Assembly: GCA_031291595.1 (NCBI GenBank) | Contig: JARLIU010000155.1 | Span: forward strand, 1 to 57,260 | DNA: 57,260 bases | Origin: Ancalomicrobiaceae bacterium | GTDB taxonomy: Bacteria > Pseudomonadota > Alphaproteobacteria > Rhizobiales > Ancalomicrobiaceae | Direction of reading: 5' to 3' | Shown here: positions 44,431-53,598 of the stretch, one piece after another | How the letters are laid out: each line of letters opens with the position of its first letter | Numbering within the stretch: position 1 is the stretch's first letter | Position numbers and translations under genes: made by a program | The notes under the pieces: model-generated | The model's database searches: none | What the model was told of the DNA's origin: nothing | Seen by the model: the letters and a program-made list of their open reading frames with translations, nothing else

Positions 44431-46131
44431 ATGATCCGGCTACTGGTCTATCTCGCCATCCTCGTCGCGGTCGCCTTCGGGTTCGCCTGGCTGGCGGATC
44501 GCCCCGGCGACGTTACGCTGGTCTGGCAGGGCCAGACGATCGAGACCGATCTGATGACCGTCACCGTCGGCATCCTCGGTCTCGTCGTCGCCGTGCTCGT
44601 TGCCGTCTGGCTGGTTTCGGCCGTGTTGCGCACGCCGTTTGCCATCGGCTCGTTCTTCGAGCGGCGGCGGCGCGAGCGCGGCTGGCGCGCCCTGTCGCAG
44701 GGCATGATCGCGGCCGGCGCCGGCGATCCCAATGCGGCCAACAAAGCGGCAGTGGAAGCCCGGCGCATCCTGGCGGAGGAGCCGTTGGCGCTGCTCTTGG
44801 AAGCGCAGGCGGCGCAACTCTCCGGCAATCGCGACGCGGCGCGCGCAGCATTCGAACGCATGCTCGAAGCGCCGGAAACCCGGCTTCTCGGCCTGCGCGG
44901 CCTCTATGTCGAAGCAGAGCGCTACGGCGAGGCAGCCGCGGCCCGGCATTTCGCCGAGGAAGCGACGGCAGACGCCCCGCGGCTCGCCTGGGCCGGACAG
45001 GCGGTGATGGAGTTCCAGAGCCAGTCGTCCGACTGGGCGGGAGCGCTCGACACGCTCGATCGCAACGCCCGCAACCGGATCGTCGACCGCACCAGGGCCA
45101 AGCGGCTGAGGGCGGTGCTGATGACGGCGCGCGCCGTCGATCTCGAACAGGGCGATCCGGATCAGGCACGTGGCTTTGCCGTCGAGGCGCACGGGCTGGC
45201 GCCCGACCTGGTGCCGGCGGCGGTGATTGCCGGGCGGCTGTTGACCCGCCAGGGCGACATCCGGCGTGCGGCACGCATCCTCGAAGCCGCCTGGAAGCTG
45301 ACGCCGCACCCCGATATCGCAACCGCCTATGCCTATGTGCGGTCAGGCGATTCGGCGCAGGACCGGCTCAACCGGGTGAAAGAGCTGACGCGGGTGCGGG
45401 CGCACCACGCCGAATGCGCCTTCGCCATTGCCTCGGCCGCGATCGATGCGCGCGATTACGCTGCGGCGCGCGGTGCGATCAAGCCGTTGATGGCTGCCGG
45501 GCCGACGCGGCGCGTCTGCCTGCTCATGGCCGACATCGAGGAAGCCGAGCACGGCGACGAGGGCAAGGTGCGCGAGTGGCTGTCGCGGGCGGTCCGGGCG
45601 CCGCGGGATGCCACCTGGGTCGCCGACGGGTTCGTCTCCGACCATTGGGCGCCGGTGTCGCCGATCACCGGCCGCCTGGATGCCTTCGAGTGGAAGGTGC
45701 CGGAAGAGGATGTCGCGGCGCTGCCGCCGCCGGTCGAAGAGCCCGAGCCGGTTGTCGACGTGACGCCGCCGCCGGTGGTTGCCTTGCCGGCGAAGAGCGA
45801 GGCCATGCCGCCGGAACCGCCGCCGGCTCCCAAGGTTGCGGCGCCGAAGCGCGACGACACGCCTGAGCCGGTCGTTCATCTGGTCGAGGCGGTCGTTGCG
45901 CCGGAGCTCGCGCCGAAGGAAACGCCGGCGACCGAACCGACCGTATCGAGCGAAACGGCGATGGCTGTCGTCGCGCCGGCGGCTGCGGCGAAGCCGGAGA
46001 AGGTCAATGGCAAGCGCACCCCGTTGAAACCGGTCGACTTTCCGCTCGGCTTTGCCCCGGACGATCCGGGTGCGCCGGTCCAGAAGGCCGATGCCGAGGA
46101 CAGCGAGGGGCGCTACCGGCTGTACAGCTGA
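44431..46131 (+). CDS. hemY: HemY-like TPR protein
   Basis: 566 residues. Two N-terminal transmembrane helices (4-22 and about 41-64) precede the HemY N-terminal domain (FFERRRRERGWRALSQGMIAAGAGD) and TPR-type helical repeats to about 400; the final 150 residues are Pro/Ala/Glu-rich and disordered. Distinct from Bacillus HemY (protoporphyrinogen oxidase). Belongs to the E. coli HemX-HemY type of accessory proteins in heme operons; biochemical role not settled. Confidence 0.87.
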   Translation: MIRLLVYLAILVAVAFGFAWLADRPGDVTLVWQGQTIETDLMTVTVGILGLVVAVLVAVWLVSAVLRTPFAIGSFFERRRRERGWRALSQGMIAAGAGDPNAANKAAVEARRILAEEPLALLLEAQAAQLSGNRDAARAAFERMLEAPETRLLGLRGLYVEAERYGEAAAARHFAEEATADAPRLAWAGQAVMEFQSQSSDWAGALDTLDRNARNRIVDRTRAKRLRAVLMTARAVDLEQGDPDQARGFAVEAHGLAPDLVPAAVIAGRLLTRQGDIRRAARILEAAWKLTPHPDIATAYAYVRSGDSAQDRLNRVKELTRVRAHHAECAFAIASAAIDARDYAAARGAIKPLMAAGPTRRVCLLMADIEEAEHGDEGKVREWLSRAVRAPRDATWVADGFVSDHWAPVSPITGRLDAFEWKVPEEDVAALPPPVEEPEPVVDVTPPPVVALPAKSEAMPPEPPPAPKVAAPKRDDTPEPVVHLVEAVVAPELAPKETPATEPTVSSETAMAVVAPAAAAKPEKVNGKRTPLKPVDFPLGFAPDDPGAPVQKADAEDSEGRYRLYS

Positions 46132-46216
46132 GGCGGCGCCTCAGTCAGTCTGGCGGAAGTAGGGCCGGCTCGGACTTTCCGGTGCCGTAGCGTGGCGGTC
46201 GTTGTTGGCGCGATCC

Positions 46217-46245
46217 TTGACCTCGGCGTCGGCAGCAGGTATAGA
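46217..46245 (+). promoter_or_regulatory. Candidate sigma70-type promoter of the ffh operon
   Basis: TTGACC (46217-46222), 17-nt spacer, TATAGA (46240-46245), in otherwise GC-rich sequence. Transcription would start near 46252, giving a 5' leader of about 235 nt before ffh. Confidence 0.65.
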
Positions 46246-46443
46246 ACCCGCCTTCTCTCGCGACCCTGTCGTAGCAGAGCCGCCGACCGGAGCTTGATCC
46301 CGGAGGTCCACGTCCGTCAGCGCGTTGCGCTCGCGGGCGCGCTTGTCGTTGCGCTGGAGCCCTTGGCGCAGCGGCCTGACGACGATGCGGCATATTCGAC
46401 AGGTGGCGCGATGGGAAGATCAACCGGGACCAGATGAACCGGG

Positions 46444-46463
46444 GCCGGCCCGATCGGGCCGGC
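46444..46463. repeat. 20-bp perfect palindrome before ffh
   Basis: GCCGGCCCGATCGGGCCGGC is identical to its reverse complement and ends 22 bp before the ffh ATG. In RNA it can form a hairpin just ahead of the ribosome-binding region, or it could be a protein site. Confidence 0.75.
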
Positions 46464-46485
46464 GGCCGAGCATAGGGACGCATCG

Positions 46486-48072
46486 ATGTTCGAAAGCCTT
46501 TCCGAGCGGCTGTCCGGCATTCTGGACAAGCTTACCCGCCGGGGCGCGTTGACGACGGAAGCCGTCAACGAGGCCATGCGGGAGGTGCGCCGCGCCCTCA
46601 TCGAGGCGGATGTGGCGCTCGACGTCGTCAAATCCTTTACCGACAAGGTCAGAAACCGCGCCGTCGGCCAGGACGTGATCCGCTCCGTCTCGCCCGGCCA
46701 GCAGGTCATCAAGATCGTGCACGATGCGCTGGTCGAGATGCTCGGCGCCGATGCGCAGCCGATCGACCTTGCCGCCGTCGCGCCGGTGCCGATCATGATG
46801 GTCGGCCTGCAGGGCTCGGGCAAGACCACGACGACGGCCAAGATCGGCAAGCGCCTCAGCGAACGCCTGCGCAAGAAGGTGCTGCTCGCCTCGCTCGACA
46901 CCCGTCGCCCGGCGGCGCAGGAGCAATTGCGCGTCCTCGGCGAAGCCAACGGCATCGATACGCTGCCGGTCGTGGCGGGCGAGACGCCGACTGAGATCGC
47001 CGACCGGGCGATGCTGGCCGGCCGGCTCGGCGGCTACGACGTGGTCATTCTGGACACCGCCGGCCGCACGCACATCGACGAAGCCTTGATGCTCGAAATG
47101 GCCGAGATCAAGCGTATTGCCGATCCGCACGAGATCCTGCTCGTTGCCGATGCGCTGACCGGCCAGGATGCCGTCAATGTGGCGCGCGCCTTCGACCAAC
47201 GCGTCGGCATCACCGGTCTGGTGCTGACCCGCATGGACGGCGACGGCCGCGGCGGCGCGGCGCTGTCGATGCGCGCCGTCACCGGCAAGCCGATCAAGCT
47301 GATCGGCGTTGGCGAAAAGGCCGACGCGCTGGAGGACTTCGACCCCCGCCGCATCGCCGGCCGCATCCTCGGCATGGGCGACATCGTCGCGCTGGTCGAA
47401 CGGGCGGCGCAGGACCTCGACATGGCCAAGGCCGCCCAGATGGCGGCCAAGCTGAAGAAGGGCACCTTCGATCTCGACGATCTCGCCGATCAACTCAGGC
47501 AGATGCAGAAGCTCGGCGGCATGAAGTCGATCATGGGGCTGATGCCGGGCATGGGCAAACTGGCCAAGCAGCTCGACGGCGCCGCGCTCGACGACAAGGT
47601 GTTCAAGCGTCAGGTCGCCATCATTTCCTCGATGACCAAACAGGAGCGGGCCAAGCCCGAGATCCTCGCCGCTTCGCGCAAGCGCCGCGTCGCTAGCGGC
47701 TCCGGCACCAAGGTCGAGGAAATCAACCGGCTGCTGAAACAGCATCGGCAGATGGCCGATCTGATGAAGTCGATGAAGAAGGGCGGTCGCGGCGGACTTG
47801 GCGGCATGCTGGGCGGGCTGTTCGGTGGCGGCATGCCCGAGATCGACCCGGCAATGCTGGAAGAAATGGCGAAGTCCGGGCAGATGCCGCCGGACCTGGC
47901 GGGTGGCTTGCCGGGCGGACTGCCGAAAGGCGCCGCGCCCGCAGCCCCCAAGCCGACCGGCTTGCCGGCGGGCCTGCCGCCCGGGCTGTCGGGACTGCCG
48001 GGATTGGGATCGTTCGGGCCGAAGGGACCGGGCGGTTTCTCCGGACTGCCGGGATTGGGGAAGAAGAAATGA
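46486..48072 (+). CDS. ffh: Signal recognition particle protein Ffh
   Basis: SRP54 GTPase that binds signal sequences on nascent membrane proteins and partners with FtsY. 528 residues: N domain, G domain with GLQGSGKTTTTAKIG, DTAGRTHIDE and TRMDGDGRGGAAL, and the Met-rich M domain (RQMQKLGGMKSIMGLMPGMG; SGTKVEEINRLLKQ-like RNA-binding segment). A Gly/Pro/Leu-rich tail of about 90 residues ends in GLGKKK, common in alphaproteobacteria. Overlaps the chorismate mutase start by 4 nt. Confidence 0.97.
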   Translation: MFESLSERLSGILDKLTRRGALTTEAVNEAMREVRRALIEADVALDVVKSFTDKVRNRAVGQDVIRSVSPGQQVIKIVHDALVEMLGADAQPIDLAAVAPVPIMMVGLQGSGKTTTTAKIGKRLSERLRKKVLLASLDTRRPAAQEQLRVLGEANGIDTLPVVAGETPTEIADRAMLAGRLGGYDVVILDTAGRTHIDEALMLEMAEIKRIADPHEILLVADALTGQDAVNVARAFDQRVGITGLVLTRMDGDGRGGAALSMRAVTGKPIKLIGVGEKADALEDFDPRRIAGRILGMGDIVALVERAAQDLDMAKAAQMAAKLKKGTFDLDDLADQLRQMQKLGGMKSIMGLMPGMGKLAKQLDGAALDDKVFKRQVAIISSMTKQERAKPEILAASRKRRVASGSGTKVEEINRLLKQHRQMADLMKSMKKGGRGGLGGMLGGLFGGGMPEIDPAMLEEMAKSGQMPPDLAGGLPGGLPKGAAPAAPKPTGLPAGLPPGLSGLPGLGSFGPKGPGGFSGLPGLGKKK

Positions 48073-48407
48073 GCCAGACGCCCGAGACGACCGCGCCCCA
48101 GGGTGCCGATGCCGGCGCCGACGTTCAGGCCGAATTGAAGCGGCTGCGCGCCTCGATCGACAACATCGATGCGGCGCTGGTGCATCTTCTGGCCGAGCGC
48201 TTCAAGTGCACCAAGGCGGTCGGTACCTACAAGGCCACGCACGGGCTGCCGCCGGCCGATCCGGCCCGCGAGCGCCAGCAGATCGCGCGGTTGAGAGACC
48301 TCGCCATCGAGGCCGATCTCGACCCCGATTTCGCCGAGACGTTTCTGAATTTCGTCGTCAAGGAAGTCATCCGCCATCACGAGGCGATCCGCGACGGCCG
48401 TCACTGA
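48069..48407 (+). CDS. Chorismate mutase (AroQ type)
   Basis: Converts chorismate to prephenate for Phe and Tyr synthesis. 112 residues of all-alpha AroQ fold: LKRLRASIDNIDAALVHLLAERFKCTKAVG with the expected Arg and Lys active-site positions, and a C-terminal VKEVIRHHEAIRD helix. The free-standing monofunctional form between ffh and rpsP is a standard arrangement in Hyphomicrobiales. No secretion signal. Confidence 0.93.
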   Translation: MSQTPETTAPQGADAGADVQAELKRLRASIDNIDAALVHLLAERFKCTKAVGTYKATHGLPPADPARERQQIARLRDLAIEADLDPDFAETFLNFVVKEVIRHHEAIRDGRH

Positions 48408-48446
48408 ACCCGAGAATGCAATCGTTGCTACAGGAGACTACCAAGC

Positions 48447-48812
48447 ATGTCGTTGAAGATTCGCCTGGCCCGCGGCGGCACCAAGAAGCGGCCCCACTAT
48501 CGCATCGTCGTCGCCGACGCCCGTGCCCCGCGCGACGGCCGCTTCATCGAGAAGGTTGGTACCTTCGATCCGCTGGTCGCCAAGGACAGCCCGGAGCGCG
48601 TGACGCTCGAGGCCGAGCGCTGCCAGCATTGGCTGTCGGTCGGCGCCCAGCCGACCGATCGCGTCGCTCGCTTCTTCGATGCGGCCGGCCTGATCAAGCG
48701 CGAGCCGCGCAACAATCCCGAGAAGGCCGTTCCGGGCAAGAAGGCGCAGGAACGCGTCGCCGAGAAGGCCAAGAAGGTCGCCGCTGCCGCTGCCGAGGCC
48801 GCCGAGGGCTGA
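48447..48812 (+). CDS. rpsP: 30S ribosomal protein S16
   Basis: Assembly protein of the small subunit body. 121 residues: [37 protein letters not shown] and an Ala/Lys-rich alphaproteobacterial tail. AGGAGA precedes the ATG by 8 nt. First ribosomal gene of the rpsP-rimM-trmD-rplS group. Confidence 0.98.
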   Translation: MSLKIRLARGGTKKRPHYRIVVADARAPRDGRFIEKVGTFDPLVAKDSPERVTLEAERCQHWLSVGAQPTDRVARFFDAAGLIKREPRNNPEKAVPGKKAQERVAEKAKKVAAAAAEAAEG

Positions 48813-48865
48813 TCGTCGGGAGCCCGTGTCGCCTTGGGACGTAGCGCCGTTGAGGGAGGGGAGAC

Positions 48866-49507
48866 GTGACTGACAAACGCATTCTCCTCGGCCGCTGCGG
48901 CGCTGCCCACGGCATCCGCGGCGAAGTCAGGGTGAAGCCGTTCACCGATACGGCCGATGGTCTTGTCGACTACGGTCCGCTGCAAGTGGAAGACGGCAGC
49001 CGCCGTCTGACAATCGAGCGGATGCGTGCCGCCGATACGATGGCGATCGTCAAGTTCGCCGGCGTCGACGACCGCACCGCGGCCGAAGCGCTGAACGGGT
49101 TGGGGCTCTATGTCGAGCGGTCGGCGATGCCGGCACCTGGCGAGGAAGACACCTGGTACCATGCCGACCTGATCGGTCTTGCCGTCGAAAATCGGGCAGG
49201 AGCGGTGATCGGCAGCGTTCTGGCGGTACCGAATTTCGGCGCCGGCGATCTTCTGGAGATCCAGCCGCCGACCGGCACGTCGGTCTACCTGCCGTTCACC
49301 GCGGACTTCGTGCCGGAGGTCGACATTGCCGGTGGCCGGATCGTGATCGATCCGCCGGACGATCTGTTCAAGCCGGCCGAAGCCGGCGAGGCGCCGCCGA
49401 AGAAGCGGACCCGTTCCCCCAGGGCGCGGGACCGGTTGCAGGGCGGCACGGGTTCGTCGGCGGGGGGGACGGGATCCGGATCGTCGGGCGAAGGGAGCGA
49501 AGGCTGA
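48866..49507 (+). CDS. rimM: 16S rRNA processing protein RimM
   Basis: Binds the 30S head through S19 and helps late 16S maturation. 213 residues from a GTG at 48866 preceded by GGGAGGGGAG. The N-terminal [19 protein letters not shown] and the PRC-barrel segment [13 protein letters not shown] are diagnostic. About 45 C-terminal residues are a Gly/Ser/Arg-rich tail not needed for the fold. Stop and trmD start share one base. Confidence 0.95.
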   Translation: MTDKRILLGRCGAAHGIRGEVRVKPFTDTADGLVDYGPLQVEDGSRRLTIERMRAADTMAIVKFAGVDDRTAAEALNGLGLYVERSAMPAPGEEDTWYHADLIGLAVENRAGAVIGSVLAVPNFGAGDLLEIQPPTGTSVYLPFTADFVPEVDIAGGRIVIDPPDDLFKPAEAGEAPPKKRTRSPRARDRLQGGTGSSAGGTGSGSSGEGSEG

Positions 49508-50253
49508 TGTCCGGCTTTCGCGCTTCGGTGCTGACACTCTATCCGGAGATGTTCCCGGGGCCGCTCGGGATCTCGCTCTCCGGCAAGGGGCTGGCGGACG
49601 GCTTGTGGTCGCTCGATGTCACCGACATCCGCGATTTCGCGGCGGACCGGCACCGCAGCGTCGACGATACGCCGGCGGGTGGCGGACCGGGCATGGTGAT
49701 GCGGGCCGATATCGTGGCGAAGGCGCTCGATGCGGTCGTGGGTGATGGCGACGTCCGGCCGCGGCTGATGCTCAGCCCGCGCGGGGTCCCGCTCCGCCAG
49801 GAGATGGTGCGGCAATGGGCCGACGGCCCGGGTCTCGTCGTGTTGTGCGGCCGGTTCGAGGGCGTCGACGAGCGCGTCATCGAGGGGCGCGGCCTCGCCG
49901 AGGTGTCGGTCGGCGACTACGTGCTGTCGGGCGGCGAACTGGCGGCGATGGTTACGCTCGACGCTGTGGTCAGGCTGTTGCCCGGCGTGATGGGCAAGGC
50001 CGCCTCGGGCGAGGACGAGAGTTTCGAGCACGGGCTCCTGGAATACCCGCAGTACACCCGGCCGCAAGTCTGGGAGGGGCGGGAGATCCCGGAGATCCTG
50101 CGCTCCGGCGATCACGGCCGCATCGCGCGCTGGCGGCGCGAGGCGGCGGAACGGATGACGGCCGAGCGGCGCCCGGATCTCTGGGCGGCGTATCGGTCGA
50201 CGGCCGGACGGGGCGATCCTGATCGTCGCGGTTCGGACAGAAAACGGAATTAG
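49507..50253 (+). CDS. trmD: tRNA (guanine-37-N1) methyltransferase
   Basis: Makes m1G37 in tRNAs reading CNN-type codons and so prevents +1 frameshifting. 248 residues with the trefoil-knot motifs [14 protein letters not shown] and [15 protein letters not shown], and substrate-site [13 protein letters not shown]. Starts at the last base of rimM. The C-terminus has an Arg/Asp-rich tail. Confidence 0.97.
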   Translation: MSGFRASVLTLYPEMFPGPLGISLSGKGLADGLWSLDVTDIRDFAADRHRSVDDTPAGGGPGMVMRADIVAKALDAVVGDGDVRPRLMLSPRGVPLRQEMVRQWADGPGLVVLCGRFEGVDERVIEGRGLAEVSVGDYVLSGGELAAMVTLDAVVRLLPGVMGKAASGEDESFEHGLLEYPQYTRPQVWEGREIPEILRSGDHGRIARWRREAAERMTAERRPDLWAAYRSTAGRGDPDRRGSDRKRN

Positions 50254-50280
50254 GGATCCCCGGCGTTCTGCGGCGGGCAC

Positions 50281-50309
50281 ATGACAATGCGATGCACATG
50301 AGCTATAGG
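50281..50309 (+). promoter_or_regulatory. Candidate rplS promoter
   Basis: ATGACA (50281-50286), 17-nt spacer, TATAGG (50304-50309), 31 bp ahead of the rplS ATG. It suggests L19 has its own start site besides any readthrough from trmD. Confidence 0.5.
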
Positions 50310-50340
50310 CATCGCCAACTTGCGATCTGAGGACTGGACC

Positions 50341-50727
50341 ATGAGCACCATCATTCAAGAGCTGGACGCCGAGCAGGCAGCCGCCGTCGCCGCCAAGCGC
50401 ACCATTCCGGACTTCCAGCCGGGCGATACCGTCCGCGTCAACGTGCGGGTCGTCGAGGGCACGCGAACCCGCGTGCAGGCCTATGAGGGCGTCGTCATCG
50501 CCCGCTCCGGCTCGGGCCTGAACGAGAACTTCACCGTCCGCAAAATTTCCTACGGCGAGGGCGTCGAGCGCGTGTTCCCGTTCTATACGCCGCTGATCGA
50601 GTCGGTCGACCTGGTCCGCCGCGGCAAGGTGCGTCGCGCCAAGCTGTATTACCTGCGCGGCCTGACCGGCAAGGCGGCCCGCATCGTCGAGCGGCAGGAC
50701 AAGCGGGTCGGCGCGGCCAAGGCCTGA
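50341..50727 (+). CDS. rplS: 50S ribosomal protein L19
   Basis: Large-subunit protein at the 30S-50S interface. 128 residues: [40 protein letters not shown]-type core and [14 protein letters not shown]. The start is MSTIIQ at 50341, preceded by GAGGACT; an in-frame ATG at 50320 would add seven atypical residues. Followed by a clear terminator. Confidence 0.97.
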   Translation: MSTIIQELDAEQAAAVAAKRTIPDFQPGDTVRVNVRVVEGTRTRVQAYEGVVIARSGSGLNENFTVRKISYGEGVERVFPFYTPLIESVDLVRRGKVRRAKLYYLRGLTGKAARIVERQDKRVGAAKA

Positions 50728-51029
50728 GCTGTCGCCGCTGTTGCGTCGTGCTGGCGGTTTCCGATCCGGTCGCAACGGCTCGGAAATCGCTTTTGCTTGT
50801 CGGGCGAGCGCATTCCGGTCGGCGGCGCCGGTGCCCCGGTGCCACAAGGCAGTGACGGCGGAGCATCGCCCTCGCTGCCTTTGTCGTTTATGTCGGGGGG
50901 CGTCGGTGCGACGGCATGATCGCGGGTCGGGCGGCATTCTTCGGTTGAGCGAAGTGCGTTAGGATGCGGGGCGCGATCGGCAGGCGGTGTCGTCGCCGTC
51001 AACTCGGATGGAACACCTTGCGGGATCCG
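50728..51029. other. 302-bp intergenic region after rplS
   Basis: No convincing gene. It holds the rplS terminator (50848-50882) and presumably the promoter of the following methyltransferase, for which I see no strong boxes. Confidence 0.5.
50848..50882 (+). terminator. Rho-independent terminator of rplS
   Basis: Stem 50848-50860 with 50867-50879 (12 pairs including one G-U, one internal mismatch), 6-nt loop GAGCAT, followed by TTTGTCGTTT. It is 121 bp after the rplS stop. Confidence 0.7.
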
Positions 51030-51752
51030 ATGCATCTCGACGTCGTCGACCTCCGGAACTTCTACGGAGAGCCGCTCGGGCAGATCGTCCGGCTGATGCT
51101 GCGGCGGCGGTTGCGCGAGATGTGGCCGAGGATCGCCGGCGATCGGCTGCTGGGCATGGGCTATGCGACGCCGTTCATGCGGCCGTTCCTGAAGGAGGCC
51201 GAGCGTACGCTCGGCTTCATGCCGGCGCGCCAGGGCGTGGTCAACTGGCCGAGCGAGGGGCCGTCGGCGACGGCACTCGTCGATGAGACCGATCTGCCCT
51301 TGCCCAATGCCTCGATCGACCGGGTGCTGCTCGTCCATCTGCTCGAACATGTCGACGATCCGGCCGAGACGCTGCGCGAGATCTGGCGGGTCATGGCGCC
51401 GGGCGGCCGGCTGATCGCGGTGGTTCCGAGCCGGCGCGGCGTATGGGCGCGGGTGGAATCGACGCCCTTCGGCGTCGGGCGGCCGTTCTCACGGCATCAA
51501 CTCGACGCGCTGCTCAAGGAAACCCTGTTCTCGCCGATCGACTGGCGCGGCGCGTTGTTCACGGCGCCCTTGTCGCGCCGCTTTCTGCTGCGCTCGGCGC
51601 CGGCGTTGGAGCGTATCGGCGCGGCGCTGTGGCCGGCGCTCTCCGGTGTCATCGTCGTGGAAGCGACCAAACAGATCTATCAGGGACTACCGGTGCGCGC
51701 CCGCGTCCGCCATGCCCCCGCCTTCCGGCCGCTGCTCATTCCGGGGGCGTGA
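51030..51752 (+). CDS. SAM-dependent methyltransferase
   Basis: 240 residues from the ATG at 51030. Opening HLDVVDLRNFYGEPLGQ is typical of an alphaproteobacterial family of unknown substrate often encoded beside glyoxalase II. The usual glycine-rich motif I is replaced by GDRLLGMGYATPFMRPF; LVHLLEHVDDPAETLREIWRVMAPGG is a good post-motif region. A GTG or ATG further upstream would add Arg-rich, unlikely residues. Confidence 0.78.
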   Translation: MHLDVVDLRNFYGEPLGQIVRLMLRRRLREMWPRIAGDRLLGMGYATPFMRPFLKEAERTLGFMPARQGVVNWPSEGPSATALVDETDLPLPNASIDRVLLVHLLEHVDDPAETLREIWRVMAPGGRLIAVVPSRRGVWARVESTPFGVGRPFSRHQLDALLKETLFSPIDWRGALFTAPLSRRFLLRSAPALERIGAALWPALSGVIVVEATKQIYQGLPVRARVRHAPAFRPLLIPGA

Positions 51753-51893
51753 AGGGGCGCGGGGCGGGGCGCGCTGGAGATTGGGTTGATCGGAAAATTG
51801 TCCAAATCCCCGATTGATGTGCTGGTCAACCCGCTGCGGTTCGTGCTCTGGACCGACCGTCGTTTGCTCGGGCCGCAGTAGCAGGAGAGTAGC

Positions 51894-52904
51894 GTGCTCA
51901 GGGTTCTGGCGTTTCTGTGTTTGCTGATGTCGGCCCTCGGCCGTGCCGAGGCCGAACCCGGGCTGCACTGGCAGTTCGCCGAGCCTTCGTCGCTCGGATG
52001 GTCCGCGGACAAGCTTCGATCGGCGCAAGCGCTCGTGATGTCGGGTGGTACCACCGCCTTGGTGATCGTTCAGGGCGATCAGGTCATCGCCCGGTGGGGC
52101 GACGTGGGGCGCCCGATCAACGTGCGCTCGGTGCGCAAGAGCTTCATCTCCAGCCTCTACGGCATCGCGATTGCGGACGGCAAGATCGATCGCGACCGAT
52201 CGCTCGAACAACTTGGCATCGACGACAGGCCGCCATCTCTGACGACGGGTGAGAAGCAAGCAACCGTGCGCGATCTGTTGATGGCGCGCTCGGGGATCTA
52301 TCACGATGCCGCCTACGAGACGAAGCAGATGAAGGCGGCGCGGCCCGAGCGCGGCAGTCACCCGTGGGGAAGCTTCTGGTACTATAACAACTGGGATTTC
52401 AATGTGCTGGGTGCCATCTACCGGCAGGAAACGGGCGAGGATATTTTCGCAAGCTTCGATCGGCGCATCGCCAAACCCATCGGCATGGAGAGTTTCAATC
52501 CAGCCTCCGGCCGCTATGTTGTCGAACCGGCCTCTGAATACCCGGCCTATCCGTTCCGAATGAGCGCGCTCGACGCTGCCCGCTTCGGGCTATTGTACCT
52601 GCAGCACGGCGAATGGAACCATCGGCAGTTGGTACCCGCCGATTGGATTGCCGAATCGACGAAGGCGTGGTCGCGAACCGATCGCGATGGCATCGGCTAT
52701 GGTTATCTCTGGTGGGTGCTACCCAAAGAGGTCGCAGGCGAGGGCGCCTATGCGGCAGAAGGATCCGGCGGGCAGGTAATCGCCATTATGCCGGAATTTG
52801 GGCTGGTCGTGGTTCGTACCGTCGACGAGCCGGATATCCGCCCACACAATGCCCGACTGCGATTACAGGATCTGTTGAAGCTCATCGTCGCGGCCCGGCG
52901 CTGA
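51894..52904 (+). CDS. Exported serine hydrolase, beta-lactamase/PBP fold
   Basis: 336 residues from a GTG at 51894 with AGGAGA upstream. Residues 1-20 are a signal peptide (FLCLLMSALGRAEA). The SxxK nucleophile is in SVRKSFIS, the second motif in WYYNNWDFNVLG (Y-N-N), and the third near AEGSGGQ where the usual KTG/HTG is degenerate. Class C-like esterase or peptidase (EstB-like) is likely; substrate unknown. Codon usage looks less GC-biased than its neighbours, hinting at later acquisition. Confidence 0.8.
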   Translation: MLRVLAFLCLLMSALGRAEAEPGLHWQFAEPSSLGWSADKLRSAQALVMSGGTTALVIVQGDQVIARWGDVGRPINVRSVRKSFISSLYGIAIADGKIDRDRSLEQLGIDDRPPSLTTGEKQATVRDLLMARSGIYHDAAYETKQMKAARPERGSHPWGSFWYYNNWDFNVLGAIYRQETGEDIFASFDRRIAKPIGMESFNPASGRYVVEPASEYPAYPFRMSALDAARFGLLYLQHGEWNHRQLVPADWIAESTKAWSRTDRDGIGYGYLWWVLPKEVAGEGAYAAEGSGGQVIAIMPEFGLVVVRTVDEPDIRPHNARLRLQDLLKLIVAARR

Positions 52905-52941
52905 GGGTATGGGCGTTGCGGCGCGCATGCCGCCGCCGGCC

Positions 52942-53598
52942 TCACGCACGCCGCAATAGAAACACCGCCTGCTCGCCAAACAGGTTCCAGAACCACCACG
53001 GGGCATTGAGGCTCATCTTCTGACCCCAGGCGTTCAGCGCGATGGCCTTTTCCATGATGGCACCGACGTCCGGCTCCTTCGTCAGTTCGACGAAGTCGCG
53101 TATGGTGCAAAAGTGGATATTGGGCGTGTCATACCAGCTGTAGTTGAGAAAGCTGGTCTTCGGCATGCGGCCGCGCAGCACCAGTTGCGCCCGGATGCCG
53201 TAGTGGCCGAAATTCGGCAGCGATACGATCGCCCGCCGGCCGATGCGCAACAGATGGCGCAGCACGTCCTTCGGCCGCTGCGTCGCCTGCAGGGTCTGCG
53301 ACAGGATGACATAGTCGAAACTGTCATCGGGATAGAACACCAGATCGCGATCGGCGTCGCCCTGAATGACGGACAGGCCGCGGGCGACGCAGTCGTTGAC
53401 GCCCTTCTGGCTGAGTTCGATCCCCCGCGCATCGACTCCGCGTGTCTCGGCGAGAAGCTGCAACAGCTGTCCCTCGCCGCAGCCGACGTCGAGCACGCGG
53501 CTGCCGGGCTCGACCAGTTCGGCGATCAGGCGCAGATCGACGCGGGCATCGCGTCCGGGTGTGTTCGCGGCTTGCGCGACATCGCTGTGCACGTTCAT
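52942..53598 (-). CDS. metW: Methionine biosynthesis protein MetW
   Basis: 218-residue class I methyltransferase-fold protein that pairs with Met[41 protein letters not shown] and [16 protein letters not shown] are the MetW signatures. It is needed with MetX for homoserine acetylation in some bacteria; the precise activity is unsettled. Overlaps metX by 4 nt. A longer open frame upstream lies inside metX in another frame. Confidence 0.94.
   Translation of the reverse strand: MNVHSDVAQAANTPGRDARVDLRLIAELVEPGSRVLDVGCGEGQLLQLLAETRGVDARGIELSQKGVNDCVARGLSVIQGDADRDLVFYPDDSFDYVILSQTLQATQRPKDVLRHLLRIGRRAIVSLPNFGHYGIRAQLVLRGRMPKTSFLNYSWYDTPNIHFCTIRDFVELTKEPDVGAIMEKAIALNAWGQKMSLNAPWWFWNLFGEQAVFLLRRA

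Larger units (their letters stand above)
46132..46485. other. 354-bp intergenic region ahead of ffh
   Basis: No credible gene. It contains a promoter (46217-46245), then roughly 235 nt of GC-rich leader ending in a 20-bp perfect palindrome next to the ffh start. I looked for 4.5S RNA or tRNA features in the leader and saw none. Confidence 0.55.

Noticed and set aside
46246-46440. 4.5S RNA or tRNA gene in the ffh leader
   Set aside because: No GGAAG/GCA-type SRP loop or tRNA T-arm sequence could be found on either strand.
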